The notes under the pieces were generated by a model that worked only from the letters and a program-made list of their open reading frames with translations, searched no databases and was not told where the DNA came from. This document shows positions 11,101 to 22,486 of a stretch of DNA of 64,000 bases, piece after piece. Source of the stretch: Kalmusia sp. IMI 367209 (taxonomy: Eukaryota; Ascomycota; Dothideomycetes; Pleosporales; Didymosphaeriaceae); the NCBI GenBank assembly GCA_027946365.1, contig JAPEUQ010000004.1, positions 1,054,001 to 1,118,000 of the forward strand, written 5' to 3'. The position numbers and the translations under genes are program-made. Positions within the stretch are counted from its first letter, which is position 1; each line of letters opens with the position of its first letter.

Positions 11101-12665
11101 ACTGTCACGGTTTGATCTAATAGGTCTCTCAGAGCAGGACAATCGCGATCTGAAGCAGGCTATGGGACCGAAAGTGTTTGCGAATTGTGCCAGTTTCTTG
11201 TGGCTGAACTATGATTCAAGCGAAGAAGCATCTGATTATCTTGATAACACTCGAGTTCATCCAGAAGATTACGATCTCGCTCGCAAGATGGTCGCTGATT
11301 CGATGAACTTAGATGAGGAGGATATCAAAGCAGAGATCGACGAAGCTGGCCCGAGCGCTGTTATTCGAAGGATGGTACGCGAAGATCAAACTGATCTCAT
11401 TCACGATCTTGATCTCGAAGGATATGCTAGAGATATCCAGAAGAATCTTGGCATCCGCAAACGAGCTACCCTAGAGACAATCCGCGCTGAGCTCTCGGAT
11501 CCTTACGAGGAAATTCGGCAGACATTTGCTCTAATGTCCTCAGACGAGATCTTCACGATGCTGACTGGAGAAACCAAAGAGTCACTGCACGAAGGCATGG
11601 TAGTCCCTGTTCAGATCAAGCGCACCTTCCAGGATCACATCGAAGTCAGACTCGAGTGTGGTGTTGAAGGCGGTGTGACTGAAGTAGAGTTCCCGGAAGG
11701 CGTTGGCAGTGGCCGACAAGCACCACGCGACGTCTTCCAATCTCACCAGACTGTGCGGGCTAAGATTGTGTTCCTCAACCGGAAAGCTCTCACGGCGCAG
11801 CTGTCATTGCGCGAGGACCTAATTAGACAACCCATGCGTCTGGCCGACCGCATACCGGGCGATTGGGATGAACAACAGGAAACAGAAGATAAAAAGGCGG
11901 CGGAGCGAGAGAAAGAAGTCGCTTCTGGTCGACCAAACCGGGTGGTCAACCATCCTCTATTCTTCTCATTCAGCGCCCGCCAAGCTGAAGAGTACCTCGG
12001 CAGCAAAGAGCCGGGCGAGGCGGTCATTCGGCCCTCTTCAAAGGGGTTCGATCATCTTGCTGTCACATGGAAGGTCTCGGACAATTCGTTCCAGCATATT
12101 GACGTGCTAGAGATGAACAAGGCTAGCGAGTACTCTGTCGGCAAGCAACTCCGTGTCGGCAAGTCAATCTACTCGGATCTTGACGAACTGATTGTCAACC
12201 ATGTCGAAGCCATGGCACGTAAAGTTGCTGAGATTATGAAAGATGACCGCTTCCAGAAAGGCACGAAAGAAGAAACAGGTAAGCCTACTCTCCCCTCTCT
12301 CCATGCCCAATTCATTAAATTTCTGATCCTTTTTTGGGAGCTCGTTCACAATGTATCATACTGACTCGGACACAGAGGCATGGCTCGAAAATTACTGCAG
12401 CGCCAACCCCCAGCGGTCGATCTACGCATTCTGCAGCATTCCCAAGCATCCCGGTTACTTCTGGCTCTGCTACCTGGCAGGAAAAGACGGCAAGAAGGGG
12501 GAGTGGCCCGTCAAGGTCATCCCCAATGCGTTCGAAATGCAGAAGAATGTCTATCCAGATATGGTGGCGTTGAAAAATGGATTCAAGATGTTATTTAGAG
12601 CCAAGGCGGCGATGCCTGGGCCGGGACCAGGGCCACGACCGCCAACAGTTATGGCGCGGCGTTGA
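8153..12665 (+). CDS. SPT6: Transcription elongation factor SPT6
   Basis: Exons 8153-8314, 8371-8535, 8582-9148, 9209-12278, 12376-12665 (1417 aa; sum divisible by three). Domains in order: a very acidic N-terminus (1-300) that in Spt6 binds histones and Spn1/Iws1; the Tex-like core with a YqgF RNase-H-like fold near 690; a helix-hairpin-helix LLPYICGLGPRKAD near 900; a death-like domain (about 960-1050); an S1 domain near 1095; and the tandem SH2 domain from about 1205 to the end. The tandem SH2 binds the phosphorylated Rpb1 linker. Spt6 is a histone chaperone that travels with RNA polymerase II. The last exon is fixed by joining G to AGGCATGG (EAWLENY). The ATG at 8153 sits in a CACCATGG context. 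An upstream in-frame ATG would add eight residues. Confidence 0.97.
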
Positions 12666-13583
12666 TCTAGATCGTGGACTGCCAGTTAGCTGTATTGGGA
12701 TTAAGTACGGGTTTTCCATATGCCTTGTATTATAGAGTGTACTTGGATTGCAAAGCGCTTATGGGTCAAAAAGGCAGCAGCAATTTGGTTTTAGTTGGGT
12801 TGCGCGGCTACTTGCGCTCAGCTACTGAGTTAGCATTTCTGGCGTTTCCGCCGATAGGTGGGTATGAATATTCTCAGTCTTCTAATCGAGCTTGTTTTTG
12901 CCCTGGATATACGCCACACTCCAACGTTACGAGTACTCAGATGATAGGGTGAGTGTCATTCTCAGACTTCCTCGCTAGTCCACTCCCCAGTCACCCCTTC
13001 CCTCACCCTTTCCCTCACTCTAACCTCTGAGTTTGCTGTATATTACGCTATTCCGGTTCAAAGAAATCATATCTTTCGTTATGGTATCTACTGGACCGAG
13101 TACATGTTGCCGCAACTAATTCTTTGTATTCTCGCGGACTGTGATGTCTATGTTGGCTCTCAATTGTGATTCTCTCACAGACTTTCTTTCCCTAGACTCA
13201 AACTCGACTCCCATAATACTAATGTCTACGCCCATGTCATTACCTAAGTACGTGTATTAATACGTGCACTAGGTCTCGTGCTGGCCTTCATTGATCTTAG
13301 ACACGAAAGTCTAGACGACCGTCACACGTTGGTCAATACACAATGCAGTGCACAATGCCCATCGTTGTCCCTCCACACTTTCTTCTCAACTATATTTACA
13401 GTGTTCCCGCATATGTCCCGGGCCTCTCATACTCTTTTCTCCTACATATAATATCCTAATGCCATCTTCTCCCCCGCAGATGCACCAAGACACAAAGAAA
13501 ACTCTACTTCCAAGAGAAATTAAAGAAACAGATATTTCCCCAACGTTTACCAGAACACGCAGTACACCAAGACACGCAGGCAC
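12666..13583. other. Intergenic, no gene seen
   Basis: 0.9 kb between SPT6 and the next gene. CT-rich segments near 12970-13020 and 13370-13500 fit a fungal promoter for the downstream gene. No RNA gene or repeat recognised. Confidence 0.5.
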
Positions 13584-14210
13584 ATGGCCGAACCACGACC
13601 GAAGCAAAAGCACGGCGTAGACGACCTAATCGCCACGATCGACGCATACCTTGCTGAGCAGATCTCCTACCGCTACGACCGGGCCATGTCCACCGACTCC
13701 CGTGGGACCATGTTCGTCGACTTCGACGACGCTGGCGAGATGGTCGTCTCGTATCGAATCCCACACCGCAAGCCCTCGCCGCTCATCGCCACAATCGACG
13801 GCATGCAAGTACGCTACAGCCGCGCCAAAGACGGCGTCTACGTCGCAGGGCAAGACTGCGAGACGGGATTCAAGTACGATTACGACGGCTGTGTGATGCA
13901 CGTGCATAAGAAGGCTAGCACGAGAAGCTCGCTCCTTTCGGATTATTACTCTATTGATGCGGAAAAGTATACCGCTACGACTAAGCTGCGTCCGGTATCA
14001 GCTGTAGACGTAGAATCGCCTGCGTTACCAAGGGAGCGTAAGAAGAGGCATAAAGTCATACATTTTGTTGACAAGGTGCTGGGTAAGTTAGACGGGATGG
14101 GCCTGATGGGCTCGTTTGGCAGGTGGGCCGGTAGGAGAAAGAAGAGGCGCGAGTATGGGCTTCAGTCGGACAGGCCGCCGTCTTGGGTTGCGGCTGGGTA
14201 TATGACTTAG
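13584..14210 (+). CDS. Uncharacterised 208-aa protein
   Basis: Single-exon frame starting in an ACATGGCC context. No signal peptide or membrane segment. The first 120 residues are mixed alpha/beta in appearance, with several short acidic-aromatic stretches (FVDFDDAGEMVVSYRIPHR, FKYDYDGC). The C-terminal third is strongly basic (RERKKRHK, AGRRKKRRE), compatible with nuclear or nucleic-acid association (inference). I recognise no family. Coding bias is sensible: GC-rich third positions in the first half falling later. It could be a lineage-restricted gene; transcript data would decide. Confidence 0.6.
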   Translation: MAEPRPKQKHGVDDLIATIDAYLAEQISYRYDRAMSTDSRGTMFVDFDDAGEMVVSYRIPHRKPSPLIATIDGMQVRYSRAKDGVYVAGQDCETGFKYDYDGCVMHVHKKASTRSSLLSDYYSIDAEKYTATTKLRPVSAVDVESPALPRERKKRHKVIHFVDKVLGKLDGMGLMGSFGRWAGRRKKRREYGLQSDRPPSWVAAGYMT

Positions 14211-16276
14211 CCCTTGTGATTTTCTGGCCAGTTTTAACTTACGATGTATGAAGTGTGGTGTTCTTGCTTTTGTATTTTGTATTATTATGCCTGTTTGCAT
14301 TCGACGGATGCAAAAGGTAATCATGATCGAAGAGGCGTGGAGTATGATGAATGGTGGTTGATCTCGCAGTCCTGTCCGGGGAAGTGCTTGAGATCCTGGT
14401 ATTCTGTTGCATTCGCCTGGAAGAGAATGGATAGCAATTGAATCTGCGGCCTGGAAGACGGCCGGATTTAAGATGTTGCTTTTTCTCTACTTTTCCCATA
14501 CTAGTACTCAAAGTACGTAAAGTCATACCTGGGTAGGTCCACACGTACTCAATTCAGACAGACAAAAATAGTAGATGTCCCTCCTGCTTGTTTTCCAAGT
14601 TGCGTGCGACGACTGGTTGAACAAAGACTGCTACTCTTCCCATTACTCGCACCGCTTGAGATTAGCCTCACAGGTTCGTTAAGAGAAAGATCACAGAATC
14701 ATTCCATACACATCCCCATTCGCCTTCCTTGGCCCCCGAAATCAGCACCCCACACGGAACCCTTGACCGCCAGCCAGGAACCCTATACACTCCGCTTCCA
14801 CCTCTGTTCCCACCTCCGCTCCACACACACTTGCCCGGATGGGAAAGTACAGCCTCACGGGGAGCTGAATCTCACAATAGGATTACAAGCTTTACGCCTG
14901 ACTACCATGCACCATTCCAGAACACTTTAGCCGTATACCACCGGTGTCGGTATGCAAGTCGTCTAGGACTACACACAAGCCCAGAAGGCGCCGGGGCGAC
15001 GCGCGAGGCGTTAGCACGGGTAGGGCTGAGTGCGTGCCATGCACATCAGTATCTGACAGCGTCCCACGTGTGCAGGTAGGGGGAAGAAGGGGGCCGAAAC
15101 GAACCACGACGAGGCTTAGTCTACTTCAGCCCACAACACTGCAAGGACGTCTGCGTCAAGCAACGCATATCCCCTTCTAGTAACCCACCCCCCATATTCC
15201 AGGTGTCTGGTTTACCTATGGGCAGGGAGGGGGCCAGCGCATCGGAACCGAGTGCGCGCCCCCAAACGCTGTTGTCCCCATCGCAACGATTTTAACTTTC
15301 CCGCCCTCGAGGAACCCTTCCCCTGGGCCCACAATCCGTGGAACGGAGAGTTGTTCCCCTGGTAAGCTGCTCGCTCGCTGTCTGGTTGGGCTTTCCGGGT
15401 CTTGTCTTGTCTTCAGCCAGCCCTCGATGTGCGCGCGTGCGAGGCTGCGCTTACGGCACTACGAACAGGATGCCTAAATGGGGCATTGGGACCATGCCAT
15501 CAGACTGTTGTTCGTTGCACGGTGTTTGCTGTGAGCTTGGGAGTGCGGATGACGTGGGTGTTGTTGTTGTTGTATGTTGGAAGCCCGCGGAAGACGCTAT
15601 TTGGGATGCTTTGGGAGCTCGCCATTGGAGAATAGTTTACAGTTGGGTTGTTATACTGCTCTAATGCACTGAGTAATACGGTGCTCGTAGCTTGTCAACG
15701 TGCGGGTTTGTAAAACAGTCGACCGCTTGGTAGAGCAGGATTAGATTGAGTCGTGAGATGTAATGTCCAGTTAGCATGGAGCGTTGAAGTAACCGGAATA
15801 CCACAACTGAAACTGGGATTTTGACAAATTGTTAAAATCTGAGTCGTGCAACTAGGCGAGGGCATGTTCCAATGTGAGACGACACAATACACGTACTTGG
15901 GCAATGACCTGGGCGTGGACATCAATATTATAGGAGTCGATTTTGAGTCTGGGGAAAGAAAGACCAAAGACTGTCAGATACGTTTCAATTACCAAATTAT
16001 GTAATTACAAGCTCTACCGCATGCAGACGCCCCACCATGAGAGGATACCAGCACATACCAAGCAACATCCCGAGGCATATTTATCGCCAGACCAACCTCG
16101 CGCTACAATGGTATATGCTCGCAGAACAGAAAGATCGCGGGAGATGTGGGAAATCGCGGTGAAAGGAAATAACACGAAACAAGCAGTGGTATATACCAAA
16201 AAGACCAACTCCGGGACATGGACAATCGAGGAGGCCATTCAGAGGAACGCCCATGTGTGCTTAGATGTGGCATCGC
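14211..16276. other. 2-kb intergenic region, no gene seen
   Basis: Many short frames on both strands, none with splice-supported extension or family resemblance. A run of TTG triplets lies near 15560. Probably 3' flanks of both neighbouring genes plus non-coding DNA. Confidence 0.5.
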
Positions 16277-18335
16277 TTACTTGCTCGAGAACTTCTCCTT
16301 GAGCTTGCCGAAGATGGAGCGCCTCTTCTTCTTCTTGTCTGCAGTGCCAGAAGCAACACTCTCCGGCGTGCCGGTGTTGGATGGAGCGGCAGTATCCTTC
16401 TTGGGTGTCTCGGGTGTCGTCTTCGCCTCTGTGGTACCGGTCTGAACGCCAGTGGTGACTGTGGGTTCAGTCTGTTGGGTCGTAGTAGGTTGCTTCGACA
16501 TTGGGGACACATCACGGGAGTCTACCACTGGCTGAGTAGTCTCAGGTTGGGCAGGTGCGCTTGCAGGAGCGTTGAGCGCATCTGGCTCGCTGGATGACTT
16601 CAGAGGTTTTGAGTCGGTCAACGCTTCATCAGAGAGGCCGGGGGCGGTTGCACTCGTTGCAGCCGTGACGGTCGGTGCAGGGTCGCCGGATTCAGTCACC
16701 TTCTTGACCTCCTTGAGCAATTCCGACTCAACCTCCTTCTTCTCGACCACGGCCTCAGGGTTAGCAGCGGCCTCGGGGCTGGCGTGCGCTTCCTTTTGGC
16801 TCTCAGCAACCACAGCAGGCACTGCATCAGCAGCAGTCGCCTGGCTATCCTTTCCGACGCCCTGAAGCAATTCGGATTCCACCTGTTTCTTTTCCTCGAC
16901 TGCCTCGGGGTTCGCAGCAGCTTCTGGACTGACATGGGCCTCCTTCTGGCTCTGGGCAACGATCTCCGGCACATCGTTCGCGGTAGCCTGGCCGTTCAAG
17001 CCAAGGGTCTCAGCGGCCTTGTCCTTTGCGGCATAGGTAGCAGCAGCGAAGGTAGCAGCAGCACCTGCAACGCCAGCAGCACCAACAGCCGCAACCTCGC
17101 CTACTTGTTTGGTGGCGGAGCTCTCGGACGTAGCTGGTTCTTCTGGTACCTTCTCTTTGAGTTCTTGCTCAACCGCTCCCTTTTCCACGACAGCTTCTGG
17201 GTTGGCCGAAGCCTCAGGCTCAAAGCCAGCCTCCTTCTGGCTCTCTGAAACCGCCTCGGGAACGCCAGTCGGTTCTTTGGGGACTTCGCCGGCGAGGGCA
17301 GCAGTCGTGCTGGTGGGTGCAGCGGACTGGATGGTGACAGCAGGGTCTTGCTCAGTCTTAGCATCAACGTCCTTAGGAAGACTCGACTCGGGAATGACGC
17401 TGCCGGCAAGGGGTGGTAGGCTGAACATACCGCCTTTAGCTTCCCTCTCGGTCTCGGGCGTGAAGACTACAGGCCCAAGCTGGGGAGGCTGAGCATCTGA
17501 CTTCTCATAAGAAGCAGCATCCGTCTTTGCGGTGCTAGAGACGGTATTGGACGTCAATGTGCTGGGATCGGGAACTTTCTCGCCGGGCGCAAGATGGATC
17601 GGGTTGCCAGCGCCTGCGGTAGCAGGTATAGGCGCCACGCTAACACTGGCCTCTTCGGGTTCCTTATCATGCTTGACTGTGGATTCAACCGTGTTGCTCG
17701 TCAGCGTAGACGGATGTGGTACCTTCTCGCCGGGTTCGAGCTTGACAGGGTTTCCTAGACCCTCGGTGGCAGGGATAGGGTTGATGGAGAAGGCTCGGGG
17801 CTCGTTTCCTGGGGTCTCAACGGGGGGTGTAAGAGGAAATGCGCCAGGGAGTTCTTCTGATGATGGTGTTTTGAGGCTTTCTTTGGGCACGGCGCCGGCA
17901 AGAGCAGCGGTGGAGGATTCGGGTGCGGCGGAGGACAGCGTGCTCACGGGCTGCTCCTTGATGTCATCGGGAGTTAGGACATTGTTGAAGTTGCCCGAGT
18001 CATCGGCTTCCTTTGGGGCAGAGTCATTGGTGACCCAGCTGCCGTCGACGACAAACTGTACGCTCGGTTAGCACGGTGCGCTGCGAGCCGCCTGGGAGCT
18101 GTGTGCGCAGGCAGCACGAGAATACCTACCTTGTACTGGTGTTTGGTCTTGGGCAGCTCCACAGTCTTTTTAAAGATGCCGTCCTCCTTCTCTAGCTTGA
18201 CGGTCTTTCTCCAGTCATCGAACGAGCCAGTTACGAAGACCTCGTGGGCGCTGTGCTCCCTAGGCAAGTCGATCAGCACAGGTCCAGGACCCTGCAGCGC
18301 AGTACTACATACCAGGTAAAAGTATAGCTGCCCAT
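16277..18335 (-). CDS. AMPK-beta-type glycogen-binding-domain protein, Crp1/Mdg1-like
   Basis: Exons 18335-18313 (only 23 nt), 18259-18130, 18055-16277 (643 aa). The joined start MGSYTFTWEHSAHEVFVTGS, then FDDWRKTVKLEK and FVVDGSWVTND, is an AMPK1_CBM/CBM48-like domain (about 1-85). This is the architecture of yeast Crp1/Mdg1 (cruciform-DNA-binding / pheromone-pathway suppressor) and their filamentous homologues. The rest is long, acidic and low complexity. It has two copies of PGEKVPxPSTLTSNTV, three copies of a SQKEA..PEA.ANPEAV.E module, and a basic end (KKKRRSIFGKLKEKFSSK). The tail is probably disordered. The function of the filamentous protein is not settled; carbohydrate binding is inferred from the domain. 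The 23-nt first exon is easily missed by gene finders. Confidence 0.88.
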
Positions 18336-20359
18336 GTCTCGAATAGCGAAGGCGCGGGTGTGTGTGGGCGGGGGGACGGGTACACAGGGGTGAGACCTTT
18401 TGTCTCGGGCGCGAATTGCGGTGGTTGGAGAGGATCAGGAGGGTGTGGAGCGGGAGGCTGCAAGCGTCAATGCGGCGCCACGGGCACTGTCGGATAGGCG
18501 ATAAGGGCAGCGGCGGGCGGTTGCGGGCGGACAGCAAGACAGGATGCGCACGATGCGGTGGTCAAGACGACGGCAAGCTCGGAGAGTGCAGAATTGAGGG
18601 CGGTGGGCGCTGCGCGAGCTCAAAGACTGCTCGCGACTCTAGCGTCAAGCTCGGCAGCGCATAGCTTGGCAAACGGACTGGCAGCGGGGAACGAGCTCCA
18701 ACCATGCATCTACGCCATGTGCCGTCGCCTGTGCCCTGAATTTTCCTGCGGGCTTTGCCTGCAAGCTTTTTTCGGGCCAGCTTGGTGCTGGCGGTCCGCC
18801 CCATTGACGTCAGCGCCCGGTCCGTCCAGCGTCGAGCGTGCTGGCGACGACGGCCGTCGATGTTTGCAGCAGCTCCAGCAGTACGAGCACCACGGGCGGC
18901 TGCTCGCATGGCGTCATCGCGGTTTGCCCACATTGGCAAATCAGAAGGCTCCGGTGGCTTGTGCCTGGGAACCGGGTTGGGAACGCGGCCGCTGCCCCTG
19001 CGCCGCAGACACGCCTCAACACACGGCGGTCTTCTGACTCTTGCGACTCCTCGCTGCCCTCTGCCCTCTCGGTCCAGTGCGTGCCTCAGCAAGACGGCTG
19101 GAGCGATCGCCCGCCATGGGTTTCACCGCCAATTCCAGCGCATAGCCGTAGCCGTAGGCGGAACAGGACGCTCCCCTGCGCTGCCCTCACCCCGCTCCGA
19201 CCCTTCCTACTAGATAGCGTCTGTTGAGCTGCTCGCCGAGCCTTTGAGCTGCCGAGGACGGTGTTGAGTTCACCGCGGGCACGATGCACGATGCACGATG
19301 CCGCCGAACGCCCCCAGGCTGAAGCATGCCCCTGCCCAGACTTTTGCTGCTCGCGTGCTTGTGCTTGTGCTTGTGCTTTGTGCTGCCCTCTGCAACCACC
19401 TGAACGGGGCCGCGGCGTGTGCTGTTCGGTACGTGCGGGCGAGCATTCCTTTCGGCGGATATGCTGGCATGCATGCTGTGCCGTTGCCATGCTAGCAGCC
19501 GCCGATCCTGGGGAAACCTCACGCCGTCCTTTCGTGTGAACACCAGCCAAAAGAGGAGAGCGGCATGGTGTTGATGTACTGCACACTGCAGCAGCTAGCC
19601 TGGAGCTTTGAGCGGTGCAGCGCCATAGCTCTGGGTCTGTCGCGGGAGCTAAGGGCGCATCGCATTCTGGCATTGGGCGTGTGCCACCTCCAGGGCAGCT
19701 GTCGCTCGCATGGGGACTTCTTCGCGCTCGCAGGCTCGCAGGCAGGCAGTCAATCATGGCGTCTGCGCCGAAGGCTGGTGGTGAGTGATGGGCTCGTCGC
19801 GCAGCCGCCCACCAGCAGAGCAGAAGAAGAAAAGGAAAAAGAAAAAGAAGAAGAAGAGACGCGGGCGCCGGCAGACAATCGAGGCGTGGTGGCTCTGCCG
19901 TCGTCCTCCGTCCTGTCTCACTCGCACCTGTGTGGCCGCCCGCGCATCATGGGCGCCTGTGTGTCTTCGATGCGGGCTCTAGACGTCTTCTGGAATTCGA
20001 ATAAGAAGCCTCTCTCTGCTGCGTGTGCCAGCGCGCATCGTGGTGCCCGCATTCTGCCAGAGAGCCTCGCTGCACCCCGCCTGCCCCAGCCTGCTACCCG
20101 TCGACGTACACCATACACCACGCTGCCCGCCCTCCGCACCTGCACCCGTACCTCTCCTCGCTCTGCCATTCCCACTCCCTCTCCCTCTCCCTCCTTCGCC
20201 ATTGACCGTGCTGGAGCTTCGCGCCGCCCACTCGCACAACCTCTGCTTGCTCTCCTGTTGCTGCTCTGACGCGCCGTGCTCGCTTGCTGCACACCTGCAT
20301 CATCCCTGCGCCTGTCGTCAAAGAGCTGCGGGCGCTCGACCCCCGCACCTCATCTCTCC
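18336..20359. other. 2-kb GC-rich divergent promoter region
   Basis: Separates the Crp1-like gene (minus) and the PKA regulatory subunit (plus). GC-rich, with simple repeats: gcacgatgc repeated near 19281-19299, gtgctt repeats near 19358-19382, an A/G tract near 19826-19858, and a CCCTCT tract at about 20170-20190 just upstream of the PKA-R start. Long frames here are by-products of GC content. Long 5' leaders for both genes are plausible. Confidence 0.55.
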
Positions 20360-21742
20360 ATGTCGCTCCCGCCCGACTACTCCAACGAGATCTCCGCCCT
20401 CAACCGCGAAATCCTCAAGCACCAGCCCGCCGACGTCCTCCAATTCTGCGCAAACTTCTTCCTGCGCCGCCTCGAGTCGCAGCGCGCCGAGTTCCTGCTT
20501 TCGCAGCAGCATTCCAGCCCAAAGGGCCGTGGCATGGCCGAGACCAGCTTCCCCGGCGGCAACCCCTTTGGCACATCCCCCAGCCAAGGCCAAGGCAGTT
20601 ATATGCAGCGCCTCGACGAAGAGGACGAGAGCGACGCCGTAGCCTCCCCCACCGCCGCCTCCTTCCCGCCCTCCGCCATGGACAACAAGGCCCAGACCAA
20701 CCCCGCGACCGAGGACACCTTTGGCAACTTTGGTGGCTTCGGTGACTCGATGAAGACGGCCAGGGTCCAGCCGTCCACGGGCATCGGCGCCCCAGACCCG
20801 CAGAGCTTCCCCAGCAACTACAACCTCAACAGACGCACGTCCGTGTCCGCCGAGTCGCTCAACCCCGCTTCGTCCGCCCACGATAATTGGGCCCCGCCAC
20901 ATCACCCCAAGTCAGAAGAGCAGCAGGCGCGGCTCAGGTCGGCTGTCGCTGGCAACTTCCTCTTCTCCCATCTCGACGACGAGCAATCCGCCCAGGTGCT
21001 GGGTGCGCTGCAAGAGAAGCCGATACCAACAAAGGGCATCAAGGTCATCCAGCAGGGCGACGTGGGCGACTACTTCTACGTCGTCGAGAAGGGCAGCTTT
21101 GATATATACGTCAACAAGTCTGGCAAGCTAGAAGCCGGTCCCGACGGCCAAGGCACGAAAGTAGGCTCCGTAGGCCCAGGCGGCTCCTTTGGTGAGCTGG
21201 CCTTGATGTACAATGCCCCTCGCGCCGCCACGGTCGTGTCCGCCGAGCAGTCTCACCTGTGGGCCCTGGATCGTGTGACCTTCCGTCGCATTCTCATGGA
21301 CAGTGCATTCCAGCGCCGTCGTATGTACGAAGGTTTCCTCGAGGAGGTCCCGCTCCTTGCCTCCTTGACGCCGTATGAGCGTTCAAAGATTGCCGACGCT
21401 CTTGAGACGAAGAAGTTCCCTCCAGGCACCAGCATCATCAAGGAGGGCGATGTTGGCGAGTCGTTTTATATTCTTGAGTCGGGTGAGGCTGAGGTCTACA
21501 AACGGGGGACCGACAAACCGGTCCACCGATACGGCAAGGGTGACTATTTTGGCGAGCTAGCTCTGCTCAACGATGCGCCGCGGGCTGCCTCCGTCGTGAG
21601 CACCACCGAGGTCAAGGTTGCGACTCTCGGCAAGAACGGCTTCCAGCGACTACTGGGTCCAGTCGAAGGCATCATGAGGCGCAATGACCCGAGCAAGCTT
21701 CAGGACAGTGAGAGCGTCGATCCATTCACGAAAGCATCATAA
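20360..21742 (+). CDS. cAMP-dependent protein kinase regulatory subunit
   Basis: Intronless, 460 aa, starting MSLPPDYSNEISALNREILK. Residues 1-50 form the RIIa-type dimerisation/docking helix pair. The inhibitor site RRTSVS at 158-163 has a phosphorylatable Ser at P, as in yeast Bcy1 and type II subunits. Two cyclic-nucleotide-binding domains follow (about 205-325 and 326-445). Their phosphate-binding cassettes are FGELALMYNAPRAATV (E279, R288) and FGELALLNDAPRAASV (E399, R408), so both Glu and Arg ligands are intact. It holds the catalytic subunit inactive until cAMP binds. In this region it lies near the MAPKK of the parallel morphogenesis pathway, though I read no co-regulation into that. 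The frame is open 28 codons upstream, but the Met at 20360 begins the conserved protein. Confidence 0.97.
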   Translation: MSLPPDYSNEISALNREILKHQPADVLQFCANFFLRRLESQRAEFLLSQQHSSPKGRGMAETSFPGGNPFGTSPSQGQGSYMQRLDEEDESDAVASPTAASFPPSAMDNKAQTNPATEDTFGNFGGFGDSMKTARVQPSTGIGAPDPQSFPSNYNLNRRTSVSAESLNPASSAHDNWAPPHHPKSEEQQARLRSAVAGNFLFSHLDDEQSAQVLGALQEKPIPTKGIKVIQQGDVGDYFYVVEKGSFDIYVNKSGKLEAGPDGQGTKVGSVGPGGSFGELALMYNAPRAATVVSAEQSHLWALDRVTFRRILMDSAFQRRRMYEGFLEEVPLLASLTPYERSKIADALETKKFPPGTSIIKEGDVGESFYILESGEAEVYKRGTDKPVHRYGKGDYFGELALLNDAPRAASVVSTTEVKVATLGKNGFQRLLGPVEGIMRRNDPSKLQDSESVDPFTKAS

Positions 21743-22486
21743 GAGCAACTCGTTGTTTATAACAAGAAACGCCTTCTTGCCCATGCAGTGTCGAACAGAG
21801 TAGACTGCAAGAAGCACGAAAGACGGTGTCAAGTCGTATACGCAGAGAAAGGGTTCCCGATTTTGAGTGTACGGGAGTGTGCGGCCGCTGCTTCCAGGTT
21901 GTCGTTTAGTCTGCGTGGCGTTTTCGCATGTACTCTTACTCTTCCCTACTATCACTAAGTGTTTGTTTGAGGTGTGGGTGGTTCTTTCGGGCAAAGATGG
22001 GAGAACGGCTCTGTTGGGTTCCCTGTCAACTATACTCCAATGTCGCATGATATTCAAGACTATAGACTTCATTTTGAACCGTGCTATGCTTGCGTGTACC
22101 TGTGCGTGGGCCATGGGCAGTGAGGTCTCGAGCTACGTACATTCCCAATGAGGACGTTAATAATACAAACACTCCGCAAATGCGGGGTACACCCGAGATC
22201 AAACAACTCCTTCCAACTCTTCCAGAAACGCACAAAGGTCAACTTGAGCAGGTAATCGACATGAGGTCTTACGAAGTTTGTCTTACATTCAGCCAATGGA
22301 CACAAGGGGGCCTCCTTGGATGGGTAATCTCATGTAGCAGCTCACCCGTTAGGCAACAGCTACTTGTGGTGCGTTCCTGCCCCTCTCAACTCCGTCCCGC
22401 GATGTGCAATTTTCACATATATTGCGCCAATTGACTCGGGCCACCGCATCTCAAATACCATCAAAGCAACACATAAGCTGGAGACA
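21743..22486. other. Intergenic, no gene seen
   Basis: 3' flank of the PKA-R gene and the presumed former promoter of the decayed gene that follows. Nothing recognised. Confidence 0.5.

Noticed and set aside
18558..20292. Many long overlapping frames on both strands in the PKA-R upstream region
   Set aside because: GC-rich DNA lacks stop codons by chance; the translations are Arg/Ala/Ser-rich low-complexity with no consistent frame.
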